Positions 14,011 to 21,687 of a stretch of 22,227 nucleotides of DNA are shown piece after piece. The stretch's first letter is position 1. Each line of letters starts with the position of its first letter. Location: the IMG/VR virus record IMGVR_UViG_3300002242_003302, positions 11,417 through 33,643 of that record, one strand, 5' to 3'. A program made the translations under genes and the position numbers. This DNA comes from a virus. A model generated the notes under the pieces. That model was not told the DNA's origin and made no database searches. It was given only the letters and a program-made list of their open reading frames with translations.

Positions 14011-14779
14011 CATAGTTACCACTTACTATAATAGATGGCCTCAATTTGAATCAACACTAAAAAGATTTAACAAGCTTTACAAAGGTAGGCACGATTGGGA
14101 CTTAGTTGTTGTAGATGACTGTAGTGACGATGAACACGCCCTCACGAAAGAAAGATTGAAATTCTGTGATTTTAACGTGCAAGTCGTACAAATGCCCCCA
14201 GAAAAAAAATACTGCAATCCATGCGTACCCTTCAACGTTGGATTTGTCCACGCTTACGGAGATATCATTTTAATACAAAATCCAGAATGCACACATTACG
14301 ATAACATTTTAGATGACTGTCTAAACTTGGAGGATAATGAATATAGGGTCTACTCCTGTTTCTCAGCCGACCCAAATCAAACAGAAGCAATTAAGAAATC
14401 CTCACCAGAGCTGGATAACATATTCGAAGGTAATACAAAGTCAGCCTCTAGCGATGGTTCATTTGACTCGTGGTATCAACACAAGGATATAAGAGACCAT
14501 TCATTGCATTTTTGTGCCGCAATGAAAAATAAAGACCTCAGAGACCTGCAAGGCTTTGACCAAAGATACGCAAAAGGGGTCGGTTACGATGACAACGAAT
14601 TCCTTCACAGGATAAGAATGAAAAACATGAACATAACGTGCTCAGATAAGGTTGTATACCATCAATACCATAAAGGTTTTTGTGGCAATCAAGAATACAA
14701 ACCAGAGGTCGACAATTACTCCCTATACCATGGGTTCACCTTAAATAGAAAAAGTTACAAGTCCCAAGACAACGAATGA
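14000..14779 (+). CDS. GT2-like (GT-A fold) glycosyltransferase
   Basis: This 259-aa protein starts 'MKISIVTTYYNRWPQFESTL', the GT2 beta1 element, with 'WDLVVVDDCSDDE' at 33-45 (nucleotide-binding DD), 'PCVPFNVGFVHAYGDIILIQNPE' at 74-96 (the usual 'N.G...A.Gd...l.dpD' region, with E in place of the final D), and 'LQGFDQRYAKGVGYDDNEFLHRI' at 183-205, resembling the GT7 C-terminal/galactosyltransferase-associated segment. It is an inverting sugar transferase by fold; donor unknown. It overlaps neighbours on both sides (11 nt and 4 nt). Confidence 0.8.
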   Translation: MKISIVTTYYNRWPQFESTLKRFNKLYKGRHDWDLVVVDDCSDDEHALTKERLKFCDFNVQVVQMPPEKKYCNPCVPFNVGFVHAYGDIILIQNPECTHYDNILDDCLNLEDNEYRVYSCFSADPNQTEAIKKSSPELDNIFEGNTKSASSDGSFDSWYQHKDIRDHSLHFCAAMKNKDLRDLQGFDQRYAKGVGYDDNEFLHRIRMKNMNITCSDKVVYHQYHKGFCGNQEYKPEVDNYSLYHGFTLNRKSYKSQDNE

Positions 14780-15834
14780 AGACAATCATGACAGTTACTG
14801 GTATTAGGCCAGACTTCATAAGAATGTCTAAAATCTTTTCGGATTTAGATGAAAACTTCAATCACATCCTGGTTCATACTGGACAACATTACGACGAATT
14901 GCTTTCTGGGGTTTTCTTTAACGAACTAAACATTAGAAAGCCAGACTTTAATCTAAACATTGGCGCAGACGGAAAGAAGCATTATCATCAGTCGGCAGAT
15001 CTTCCAGTAAAACTTATTGAGTTAATTGAATCAAAAAATATAAAACCAGACCTCATACTTTTCCTTGGAGACTCGAATTCTGTATGTTGCGCAATGCAAC
15101 TTAAAAAGGAAGGTTACAAAATCGGACATATCGAAGCAGGAATGAGATCTGGAGACAAGAGAATGCTCGAGGAAATAAATCGCACAGTTTGTGATCACTG
15201 CTCAGATTTCTTGTTCGTATATCATGATGACTACAAGAACAACTTAAACAAAGAGAACATCACGAAAGGCGTACATGTTGTAGGGAATACAATAGTTGAA
15301 GTTCTTAATGACTGCTTTAACAATCAAGTTTTATACGAAAAGAGAAACAACCACATCTTACTTGATATACATAGACCAGAGAACTTTAAATACGAAAACA
15401 GACTCAAAAACATAATTGACTTCGCTAAGCATTGTCAAAGATCAATAGGTCTAAAAGTTAAATTTTTAAACTTTAAAAGAACAACCTCGTATTTGGAAAA
15501 ATTCAAAATAGACTACTCTGATTTAAACATGGTCGACTTAATGTCTTATAAAGATTTTCTATCAGAACAATACCACTCTAAGTTTATAATATCAGACTCT
15601 GGTACCGCCCAAGAAGAGCCTGCGCTACTAGGAACGCCAGTTATAGTCCCTAGAGACTATACAGAGAGGCCTCAGTCTGTAGAAAACGGTTGCTCCATGA
15701 TGATAAATGCAAATAAAAAGAACCTGCCAGACGAAACTTTAAATTTTATTCAAAACTTCAATCCTGATACCAAATGGCTTGGAGAGGGAAAAACTTCCGA
15801 AAAAATTATCAACATACTAAAACAAGAATTATGA
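14776..15834 (+). CDS. UDP-GlcNAc 2-epimerase family enzyme (WecB-like)
   Basis: This 352-aa protein matches non-hydrolysing UDP-N-acetylglucosamine 2-epimerases: 'TGIRPDFIRMSKI' (8-20), 'HTGQHYDELLSG' (34-45), 'FLGDSNSV' with D99, 'HIEAGMRSGD' with E120, 'LEEINR' with E132/E133, 'DIHRPEN' with H199, and the UDP-binding 'SDSGTAQEEPALLGTPVIVPRDYTERPQSVENG'. These correspond to WecB catalytic residues D95, E117, E131 and H213, so it should be active. The usual 'PEE.NR' proline is Leu here, and the GG of 'SDSGG' is GT. The likely product is UDP-ManNAc or an equivalent C2 epimer. Hydrolysing NeuC-type activity cannot be excluded. Confidence 0.85.
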   Translation: MKTIMTVTGIRPDFIRMSKIFSDLDENFNHILVHTGQHYDELLSGVFFNELNIRKPDFNLNIGADGKKHYHQSADLPVKLIELIESKNIKPDLILFLGDSNSVCCAMQLKKEGYKIGHIEAGMRSGDKRMLEEINRTVCDHCSDFLFVYHDDYKNNLNKENITKGVHVVGNTIVEVLNDCFNNQVLYEKRNNHILLDIHRPENFKYENRLKNIIDFAKHCQRSIGLKVKFLNFKRTTSYLEKFKIDYSDLNMVDLMSYKDFLSEQYHSKFIISDSGTAQEEPALLGTPVIVPRDYTERPQSVENGCSMMINANKKNLPDETLNFIQNFNPDTKWLGEGKTSEKIINILKQEL

Positions 15835-16631
15835 GAACCTTCGACTGCTTTACATTTTTTAACGAACTAGAGCTTCTTGAGTTCAGATTCAATGTTCTAT
15901 ATGAGCATGTTGATCGCTTTGTGATTGCAGAAGCAAATAAAACCCATACTGGCAAAGATAAAGATTTCATATTCGAGAGAAATAAAGATAGATTTTCAGA
16001 TTTTTTAGACAAGGTTATATACGTAAAGGTCTTAGACCTCCCTTCTTATAGAGAAGACATGAAGGTTCAAGGAATGGTAGATTGGATTCCAGAAAATTTT
16101 CAAAGAAATTGTCTAGCCAGAGGCCTAAACAACCAAAACTTAACTTCTGAAGATAGAATAATTGTCTCAGATCTCGATGAAATTCCAAATCCAGAAACCT
16201 TAAAAGCCAACTTGCATCATAAAGACTGGGTAAGCCTCAGGCAAAAACTTTACTACTATTACATTAATTGCGAACAAAAACAAATGTGGGACGGTCCAGT
16301 CATAGCTAGCCCAGCAACATTCGGAGCATGTCAAGACCTTAGAAATAATAGAGGAATTAATGCTATAGAAAATGGGGGTTGGCATTTCTCCTTTATGGGA
16401 GGCGCAAGCAGGATTCAGGAGAAGATTCAAAACATTGCAGAATCAAATCTTGTAAAACATAAAGTTATGGGAGTGGAGGATATAGAAAATAAAATGAAAA
16501 CCCAGACTGATTTATTTGACAGAGATGATGACTTTGCCCAAAAAAGAATAGTTGAAATAGATGACACGTTCCCAAAAGCAACTTTAGATTTTGTAAAAAA
16601 ATATCCTCAGTTTTTGTTTAGTGAAGATTAA
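15831..16631 (+). CDS. GT17-family glycosyltransferase, copy 2
   Basis: This 266-aa protein starts at the ATG overlapping the previous stop (ATGA); an in-frame extension upstream to 15774 reads through the epimerase gene and has no family similarity. The N-terminus 'MRTFDCFTFFNELELLEFRFNVLYEHVDRFVIAEANKTHTGKDK' is an even better GT17 match than copy 1. 'SDLDEIPNP' is at 113-121 and 'GGWHFSFMGG' at 182-191. The two GT17 proteins are clearly homologous but diverged, suggesting two distinct linkages rather than redundancy. It overlaps the next gene by 11 nt. Confidence 0.85.
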   Translation: MRTFDCFTFFNELELLEFRFNVLYEHVDRFVIAEANKTHTGKDKDFIFERNKDRFSDFLDKVIYVKVLDLPSYREDMKVQGMVDWIPENFQRNCLARGLNNQNLTSEDRIIVSDLDEIPNPETLKANLHHKDWVSLRQKLYYYYINCEQKQMWDGPVIASPATFGACQDLRNNRGINAIENGGWHFSFMGGASRIQEKIQNIAESNLVKHKVMGVEDIENKMKTQTDLFDRDDDFAQKRIVEIDDTFPKATLDFVKKYPQFLFSED

Positions 16632-17469
16632 CGTAGTCACGGTTGATTCTGGATGGATACTTCAGAAAATAGCAGAGAGAATATGCTCCGCTAAACCAGA
16701 TGTATTCTCACTATCTCATAATCCAAGAAATGATGTAGACGCCAATTTTTACATAGATATCCAGAACTGTTACAAAGGAAAAACCAGCACACTAGATATT
16801 GGGTTTTTCACACACTTGCACGAAGACTGCACGGACTACCTAAACCCCTATTGGCTTCAACTAGATTACATAGTGCATATGTGTTCTAGATATTACGAAA
16901 TGTTTTCTCCTTATTATACCAAAGAAAAAATGTCAGTTATGATGCCTGGAGAGTACTGCGAAAACTTTAAACCCAAAAAACAAACCATAGGAATATTTCA
17001 AAGAGGAATGCACGAAGGCAAGGGTTTCCATTTCATGAAAACAATGGCCGAAAAGAAAATCTTAAAAAAATTTAAATTTCTATTCGTGGGAAAAGATTGG
17101 GGAGAGGTCATAGATCTATTCAGGGAAAATGGTATAGAGGTTGAATCTGAAGAAGACGAGGTATATGAAAAGTATCCAGATCTATATGCAAAAATAGACT
17201 ACTTACTAATACCCTCCTTATGGGAAGCTGGCCCAATGTCAACGATTGAGGCTTTTAGTTGTGGAATTCCAATTATATCTTCCTATGTAGGGTGGATGGG
17301 AATAGACCTAAAGCCAGATTTCATATACAATGCAAATGCTGATATTGAATTAGAGTCTATTTTTGATAATATATTCAACAAGATCAGATCTAGGGTAGAT
17401 CAAGTAAAAGATTTGTCTTATAAAAATTATTCTAATAAAATCATAGAGATAGTGGAGAAAATTAAATGA
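16621..17469 (+). CDS. GT-B glycosyltransferase (GT4-like)
   Basis: This 282-aa protein starts at GTG, inside the end of the preceding GT17 gene. The second domain shows 'IGIFQRGMHEGKGFHFMKTMAEKKILKKFKFLFVGKDWG' (123-161) and the donor motif 'IPSLWEAGPMSTIEAFSCGIPIISS' (197-221), with the E-x7-E pair at E202/E210. The N-terminal domain is short (about 115 aa), so the protein is compact for GT4. It overlaps the methyltransferase start by 4 nt. Confidence 0.75.
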   Translation: MKINVVTVDSGWILQKIAERICSAKPDVFSLSHNPRNDVDANFYIDIQNCYKGKTSTLDIGFFTHLHEDCTDYLNPYWLQLDYIVHMCSRYYEMFSPYYTKEKMSVMMPGEYCENFKPKKQTIGIFQRGMHEGKGFHFMKTMAEKKILKKFKFLFVGKDWGEVIDLFRENGIEVESEEDEVYEKYPDLYAKIDYLLIPSLWEAGPMSTIEAFSCGIPIISSYVGWMGIDLKPDFIYNANADIELESIFDNIFNKIRSRVDQVKDLSYKNYSNKIIEIVEKIK

Positions 17470-17921
17470 AGTTAAACATTGGGTGCGGTAACGACTATAT
17501 GGAAGGCTGGACAAACCTAGATTCTGGAGACTGTAAATGCGACATCTCCCATAATATAGAGTTTACTCCTTGGCCTATAGAAAGCGATTCGGTTGAAGAG
17601 ATTTTGATGAAACACGTCCTAGAACATATAAGCAGAGACAATTTTCTTAATGTAATAAGAGAGCTTTACAGAGTATGTTGCGGCGGCGCCAAAATACATA
17701 TTCAAGTACCATATGCTGGTTCAGATAATTTCTGGACAGATCCGACTCACAAAATGCCCATCACTACAAGAACGCTGGATTATTTTGATCACAATAAGCC
17801 GCTTGGAGAAAATGGAAAAATTTACGGATGGCACGATGTCAACCTTTCTGTGGTTTCAGAGCTTGTGGACAACCCACCAAACGGGCCAGATGTTTTCTTT
17901 TATATATTAGTCAATAAATAA
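17466..17921 (+). CDS. Class I SAM-dependent methyltransferase (small)
   Basis: This 151-aa protein begins 'MKLNIGCGNDYMEGWTNLD', the glycine-rich SAM-binding motif I in the form common to methyltransferases of polysaccharide clusters, with 'IEFTPWPIESDSVEEILMKHVLEHIS' (31-56, motifs II-III with the 'VLEH' element) and 'GGAKIHIQVPYAG'. The likely role is O- or N-methylation of a sugar or end-capping of the glycan, inferred from the cluster. It is shorter than typical (about 200-250 aa), lacking the usual C-terminal strands, but the core is complete. Two nt separate it from the next gene. Confidence 0.75.
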   Translation: MKLNIGCGNDYMEGWTNLDSGDCKCDISHNIEFTPWPIESDSVEEILMKHVLEHISRDNFLNVIRELYRVCCGGAKIHIQVPYAGSDNFWTDPTHKMPITTRTLDYFDHNKPLGENGKIYGWHDVNLSVVSELVDNPPNGPDVFFYILVNK

Positions 17922-17923
17922 AC

Positions 17924-18715
17924 ATGTTCTCATATTATACAATTATAGGAAAAAACCTTAATCTATTAAAAGGTCACATAGATAACGTTAAAAATTACGC
18001 TGGATTTGATAAAATTGAGTGCGAAAAAGAACTCATAGTTATTGTCTACAAAAATAGGAATATACCACAAGAAACCACAACAGAAATTTTAAAATACTGC
18101 GACGAAGAAGGTTTGTCAACATTTATATACGAAGAGCAGACGGACAACTTCCTCCACAACCTATATGCATGCTGGAACCTTGGTTACGAAAAAAGTAAAG
18201 GGGGTAGGGTTTTTCGTGGGGGTTCAGACCAGGTATTCTCCAAGGACAGTTTCGTCTCTCTAGAAAGGTTATCCAGAGGCTTGGATAAAACCATTCTGCA
18301 AGCAAATACTATAGAATGTCTTCCCAGATTAAGGAAAATTGGAGCGACATCAAGACACATAGAACAAGACTTTGGATTTAATTTTGAAAACTTCGATTTA
18401 GAAAAATTTGAAAAATTCGTAGACTCCATGAATGAAAGTTGCGACAAGGAGCTTTTGTCTATCGACGAGTGCCTATACAGATGGGGAAAACCGACAGGAT
18501 TTAATTGCAGCCTCGGTCCCGTTAATCGGTGCGATGGTTGCTCATGGTTGATGACAAAAGAACAATGGAAAGAGTTTGGACCCATGCCTGAAATAGAAAA
18601 CGGAATTACTGGAGATGTCATAATACACGATAGAATGCAAAAAGCTGGATACAAAAGCTTCATGGTTAGGGACTGCGTTACATATCATTTCGTACAAGGA
18701 GAAAGCACAGAATAA
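17924..18715 (+). CDS. GT2-like (GT-A) glycosyltransferase, divergent
   Basis: This 263-aa protein has the GT-A order. An N-terminal Rossmann-like part ('KELIVIVYKNRNIPQETTTEILKYCDEEGLSTFIYEEQTDNFLHNLYACWNLGYEKSKGG') leads to 'RVFRGGSDQVFSKDSF' at 95-110, where SDQ stands in the DxD position. A C-terminal part follows with 'CSWLMTKEQWKEFGPMPEIENGITGDVIIHDRMQKAGYK', typical of GT2 '..d.d...R...aG'. Family resemblance is moderate, and the altered DxD could mean metal-independent or changed chemistry. It sits between the methyltransferase and the dehydrogenase with a TAATG overlap to the latter. Confidence 0.6.
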   Translation: MFSYYTIIGKNLNLLKGHIDNVKNYAGFDKIECEKELIVIVYKNRNIPQETTTEILKYCDEEGLSTFIYEEQTDNFLHNLYACWNLGYEKSKGGRVFRGGSDQVFSKDSFVSLERLSRGLDKTILQANTIECLPRLRKIGATSRHIEQDFGFNFENFDLEKFEKFVDSMNESCDKELLSIDECLYRWGKPTGFNCSLGPVNRCDGCSWLMTKEQWKEFGPMPEIENGITGDVIIHDRMQKAGYKSFMVRDCVTYHFVQGESTE

Positions 18716-19506
18716 TGAACATTGGCGTGATTGGGGTTGGAATTGTGGGGGAAGCATGCAAATATGGTTTCGAAAAGTTGGGCCATACAGTAATCTGTCA
18801 CGATATTAAACTAGACACCTCTATAGAGGACACCCTTTTTTGTGATGTTATTTATATCTGCGTACCAACCCCAACCCTAGATGACGGGAGTTGCGATATA
18901 TCTATTGTCGAGGAAACAGTTGTTAAACTCAGTTGTCTTGGATTTGATGGAATTGTTGCGATCAAATCAACAGTAAAACCAACTACCTCAGATAGGCTCG
19001 CAAGGGAAACAGGGCTAAAGATTTGTTTTGTACCAGAATTTTTAAGGGAGAGGTGTGCGATTACAGACTTCACAGAAAACCATGACCTATTAGCGGTCGG
19101 TACAGACAGTGAATATGTATATAAAATTATTAAAGAATGTCATGGTAATTTTCCCCAGAATCATGCAATGCTAGCAAGAACAGAAGCAGAGATGTTAAAG
19201 TATTACTCCAACGTAATCAATGCCCTTAAGATAGTTTTCGCAAACTCTATGTATGAGGTATGCAACTCCATAAACTGCGACTATACAAAAATAAAAGACA
19301 CATTTATTAAAAGAGGGACAACAAAAGATCTCTATCTCGATGTGAACACAAACTTCAGGGGTTACGCTGGGGTATGTTTGCCAAAAGACACAAAAGCCCT
19401 AGACTCTTTCGCTAAAGAACTCGGTTTAGACTTAAAACTATTTGAAACAATAGAACAAGAAAACAATAAATTTAAAAAAACAGTATTCAAAGGAATGAGA
19501 AAATGA
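18715..19506 (+). CDS. Minimal UDP-glucose/GDP-mannose dehydrogenase-family protein
   Basis: At 263 aa this is far shorter than ordinary UDP-sugar 6-dehydrogenases (390-450 aa). The NAD-binding 'MNIGVIGVGIVGEACKYGFEKLGH' (1-24), 'IYICVPTP' (46-53), 'KSTVKPTT' (84-91), 'VPEFLRE' (106-112), the central helix 'EAEMLKYYSNVINALKIVFANSMYEV' (157-182) and the active-site 'GYAGVCLPKDTKAL' (216-229, catalytic Cys221) are all present. The roughly 30 residues normally between beta2 and beta3 are missing, and so is the whole C-terminal UDP-binding domain. The catalytic set suggests real oxidation of a C6 alcohol, but how substrate is held is unclear; it may use a smaller substrate or a partner protein. 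Confidence 0.75.
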   Translation: MNIGVIGVGIVGEACKYGFEKLGHTVICHDIKLDTSIEDTLFCDVIYICVPTPTLDDGSCDISIVEETVVKLSCLGFDGIVAIKSTVKPTTSDRLARETGLKICFVPEFLRERCAITDFTENHDLLAVGTDSEYVYKIIKECHGNFPQNHAMLARTEAEMLKYYSNVINALKIVFANSMYEVCNSINCDYTKIKDTFIKRGTTKDLYLDVNTNFRGYAGVCLPKDTKALDSFAKELGLDLKLFETIEQENNKFKKTVFKGMRK

Positions 19507-20543
19507 AAGTTTTAGTAACAGGATCGCAAGGTTTTATAGGAAGCTACTTATGCAAAGAGCTGCTAGATAAAGGATACCATGTAGTAGGAGTGGACAATTA
19601 TTCCAAATATGGAGAGCTGTCAAGGCCCCACGACAACCACCCACACTTTACATTCTTCAACGAAGATATTTCGAAATGGAGGCATAATAATGTAGCATCC
19701 CATCCAGCTCTCGAACATATAGACTTCATAATTGCAGGAGCCGCAATGATTGGAGGTATAAGCTATTTTCATAAATACGCATATGATCTCTTGGCAAATA
19801 ACGAAAGGATACTAGCAAACACTTTTGATTTAGCTATTAAACTTTTTAAGAATAATCAATTAAAAAGAATTATAGTTCTTTCTAGTAGTATGGTTTTTGA
19901 AAATACAGAATTATACCCAACCCCAGAATCAGAAGTCCTAATAAGTCCACCTCCCTCCAGTACATACGGATTCCAAAAACTAGCTTCTGAGTACTTTGCA
20001 AAAGGTGCGCTTGAGCAGCATGGGCTTCCATATTCAATAGTTCGCCCTTTTAATTGTGTTGGAGTAGGCGAAGATAAAGCCCTGGGAGAGAGTGAGGTCA
20101 CAAGCGGAAATGTAAAACTAATGCTATCTCACGTACTTCCAGATATTATAAACAAAACACTAATGGGTCAAGATCCACTACATATTCTAGGAGAGGGCAA
20201 TCAAGTTAGATGCTACACCAACGGAAAAGACATCGCAGAGGGTATAAGACTTGTGATGGAAAGTGATAAAGCGGTAAATGAAGATTTTAATATCTCAACG
20301 CCCACAGCAACAACCGTACTAGAGCTTGCAGAGTGCGTCTGGAAATACCTTAATCCAGATAAACCCTTCAGATATGAAAGCGATGAGCCATTTTTATACG
20401 ATGTACAAAAAAGAGTTCCAGACACAACAAAAGCAAAGGAAGTCTTAGGGTTTGAGGCAAAGATAACCCTAGAAGAAAGCGTCAAGGAGGTGGCAGAATG
20501 GATGAAGGCTCAAAACACAGTAGTAGTATACAGCTTTTATTAA
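19503..20543 (+). CDS. NAD-dependent sugar epimerase/dehydratase (extended SDR)
   Basis: This 346-aa protein carries 'VTGSQGFIGSYL' (5-16, GxxGxxG), 'VGVDNYSKYGE' (28-38), the catalytic Ser run 'LSSSMVFE' (126-133), Y155-x3-K159 in 'SSTYGFQK', 'SIVRPFNCVG', and 'GEGNQVRCYTNGKDIAEGIRLVMES', the late substrate-domain motif of nucleotide-sugar epimerases. The reaction is probably epimerisation or dehydration of a nucleotide-activated sugar. The specific sugar is not readable from sequence; GDP- or UDP-linked 4-epimerases and 4,6-dehydratases share these motifs. It overlaps the next gene by 46 nt, the longest overlap in the operon. Confidence 0.85.
   Translation: MKVLVTGSQGFIGSYLCKELLDKGYHVVGVDNYSKYGELSRPHDNHPHFTFFNEDISKWRHNNVASHPALEHIDFIIAGAAMIGGISYFHKYAYDLLANNERILANTFDLAIKLFKNNQLKRIIVLSSSMVFENTELYPTPESEVLISPPPSSTYGFQKLASEYFAKGALEQHGLPYSIVRPFNCVGVGEDKALGESEVTSGNVKLMLSHVLPDIINKTLMGQDPLHILGEGNQVRCYTNGKDIAEGIRLVMESDKAVNEDFNISTPTATTVLELAECVWKYLNPDKPFRYESDEPFLYDVQKRVPDTTKAKEVLGFEAKITLEESVKEVAEWMKAQNTVVVYSFY
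20484..20490 (+). promoter_or_regulatory. Strong Shine-Dalgarno for the HAD phosphatase gene
   Basis: AAGGAGG lies inside the 3' end of the SDR gene, 7 nt before the ATG at 20498. It decides that start and allows independent loading of ribosomes. Few other genes in the window have so clear a site. Confidence 0.85.
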
Positions 20544-21001
20544 TAGATATTGACGGAGTAATGACCGATGGTACTAAAGCCGTCGACTCATTTGGTAATT
20601 TTGTATCGAAATCATACAATGATAAAGACTTTACAGCAATAAAACTCTTAAAGCTTTCTGGGGTTAAAATCTGCTTCTTATCTGGAGACAGGAAAAGCAA
20701 TGAAGCGATGGCAAAAAACAGGAATATAGACTTTATTTTTTCTAGGCAAAAACATAAAGATATTAATGATATATGTAAGATTTATTCTGTAGACATAAAA
20801 GATGTGGGCTACGTAGGGGATGACTATTATGATGTTCCAACCTTAAGAGTAGTGGGCCACAGTTTTTGCCCTGCAGATGCACCATTGGGAGTAAAAAAAG
20901 TTTGCAATAAAACCCTGAACGCTAAGGGCGGAACTGGAGTTATAGCAGAAATTTACGACAATGAATTTGATTGCCATCTCAATGAAGATTGGCTCAAGTA
21001 A
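20498..21001 (+). CDS. KdsC-like HAD phosphatase
   Basis: This 167-aa capless HAD-superfamily protein has motif I 'LIDIDGVMTDGTK' (15-27, nucleophile D17 and D19), motif II 'FLSGD' (60-64), Lys in 'RQKHKDINDI' (83-92) and motif III 'YVGDDYYDVPTLRVVG' (105-120). 'GGTGVIAEIYDN' near the end is the KdsC family C-terminal element ('GG.GavRE'). KdsC removes phosphate from KDO-8-phosphate; relatives act on nonulosonate phosphates or are fused to CMP-sugar synthases. The exact substrate here is not known. Its stop overlaps the next start as TAATG. Confidence 0.85.
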   Translation: MDEGSKHSSSIQLLLIDIDGVMTDGTKAVDSFGNFVSKSYNDKDFTAIKLLKLSGVKICFLSGDRKSNEAMAKNRNIDFIFSRQKHKDINDICKIYSVDIKDVGYVGDDYYDVPTLRVVGHSFCPADAPLGVKKVCNKTLNAKGGTGVIAEIYDNEFDCHLNEDWLK

Positions 21002-21687
21002 TGAAAGTGGGTCTTGCGGGAAGAGTTTATAAAGATACAAAAATCTTAATAACTAAATTATTTCTAGGAGATACAAACGGGGTTATTATGCCTCAATTAA
21101 GTAAGGGTGGAATATACAACATATCTCGCAACCTTAAACAAAAGCTTGACTTTTATAAATTTCCACAAGGCTCCAATACAGCCATAATAATCAGCGAGCT
21201 AAATTTCTCTAGAAGAACTTCCATCACTTATAATAAAAAAGAATCTCCATCAAAAAAAATAAATTACAAAAAAATAGACTGGCTTCACATTGCGTACATT
21301 GATGATTTACCAACATCCTGCAACATAAAAACAGACAAGTGTCCAGTTAGTATAGATTTCTGCACACTACAAGACAGAGAAGACTTTCTACCAATAATAG
21401 AGTCTTGTGAACTTGTTTTTGACTCCAGAGAAAGAAAAGATCTTTACAAAAACATAAATACAAAAACACCCATCATACTCCACGACAAACATGGATGCGA
21501 GTGCATTATAAATAACAAGATTATTCTATCAAAAGAAATCAAACCCGAAAAAAATCTTCAGGTAAACGGGGCGGGAGATATATTCGCTGGATTTTTCATC
21601 TCTAATTATTACAATAAGTCACTAGCCTATGCAATAAAAAAGACCGCAGGGCAAACAAAAAAATATATAACAAAAAATGAAATATAA
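21001..21687 (+). CDS. Compact PfkB-family carbohydrate kinase-like protein
   Basis: This 228-aa protein starts at the ATG 'MKVGLAGRVYKD'; a TTG start four codons upstream is possible but the TAATG overlap favours this one. The hallmark 'NGAGDIFAGFFISNYYN' at 189-205 matches the PfkB C-terminal motif (D193 as catalytic base), and 'GGIYNISRNL' at 36-45 matches the N-terminal 'GG...N.A..la' motif. 'SRRTSITYNKKE' fits the lid/beta region. PfkB proteins are normally 290-330 aa, so the lid and several helices are reduced. It may phosphorylate a sugar feeding the nucleotidyltransferase next door. Low identity to known members leaves activity open. Confidence 0.65.
   Translation: MKVGLAGRVYKDTKILITKLFLGDTNGVIMPQLSKGGIYNISRNLKQKLDFYKFPQGSNTAIIISELNFSRRTSITYNKKESPSKKINYKKIDWLHIAYIDDLPTSCNIKTDKCPVSIDFCTLQDREDFLPIIESCELVFDSRERKDLYKNINTKTPIILHDKHGCECIINNKIILSKEIKPEKNLQVNGAGDIFAGFFISNYYNKSLAYAIKKTAGQTKKYITKNEI

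Noticed and set aside
15774-15830. Upstream extension of the second GT17 gene
   Set aside because: The 19 extra residues overlap the epimerase gene in another frame; the family N-terminus begins exactly at ATG 15831, which also forms the ATGA overlap seen elsewhere.
18184-18663. 159-codon open frame on the minus strand inside a glycosyltransferase gene
   Set aside because: It lies fully antisense to a gene with clear GT-A motifs and operon context, has no family resemblance, and its residue pattern is that of a shadow frame.
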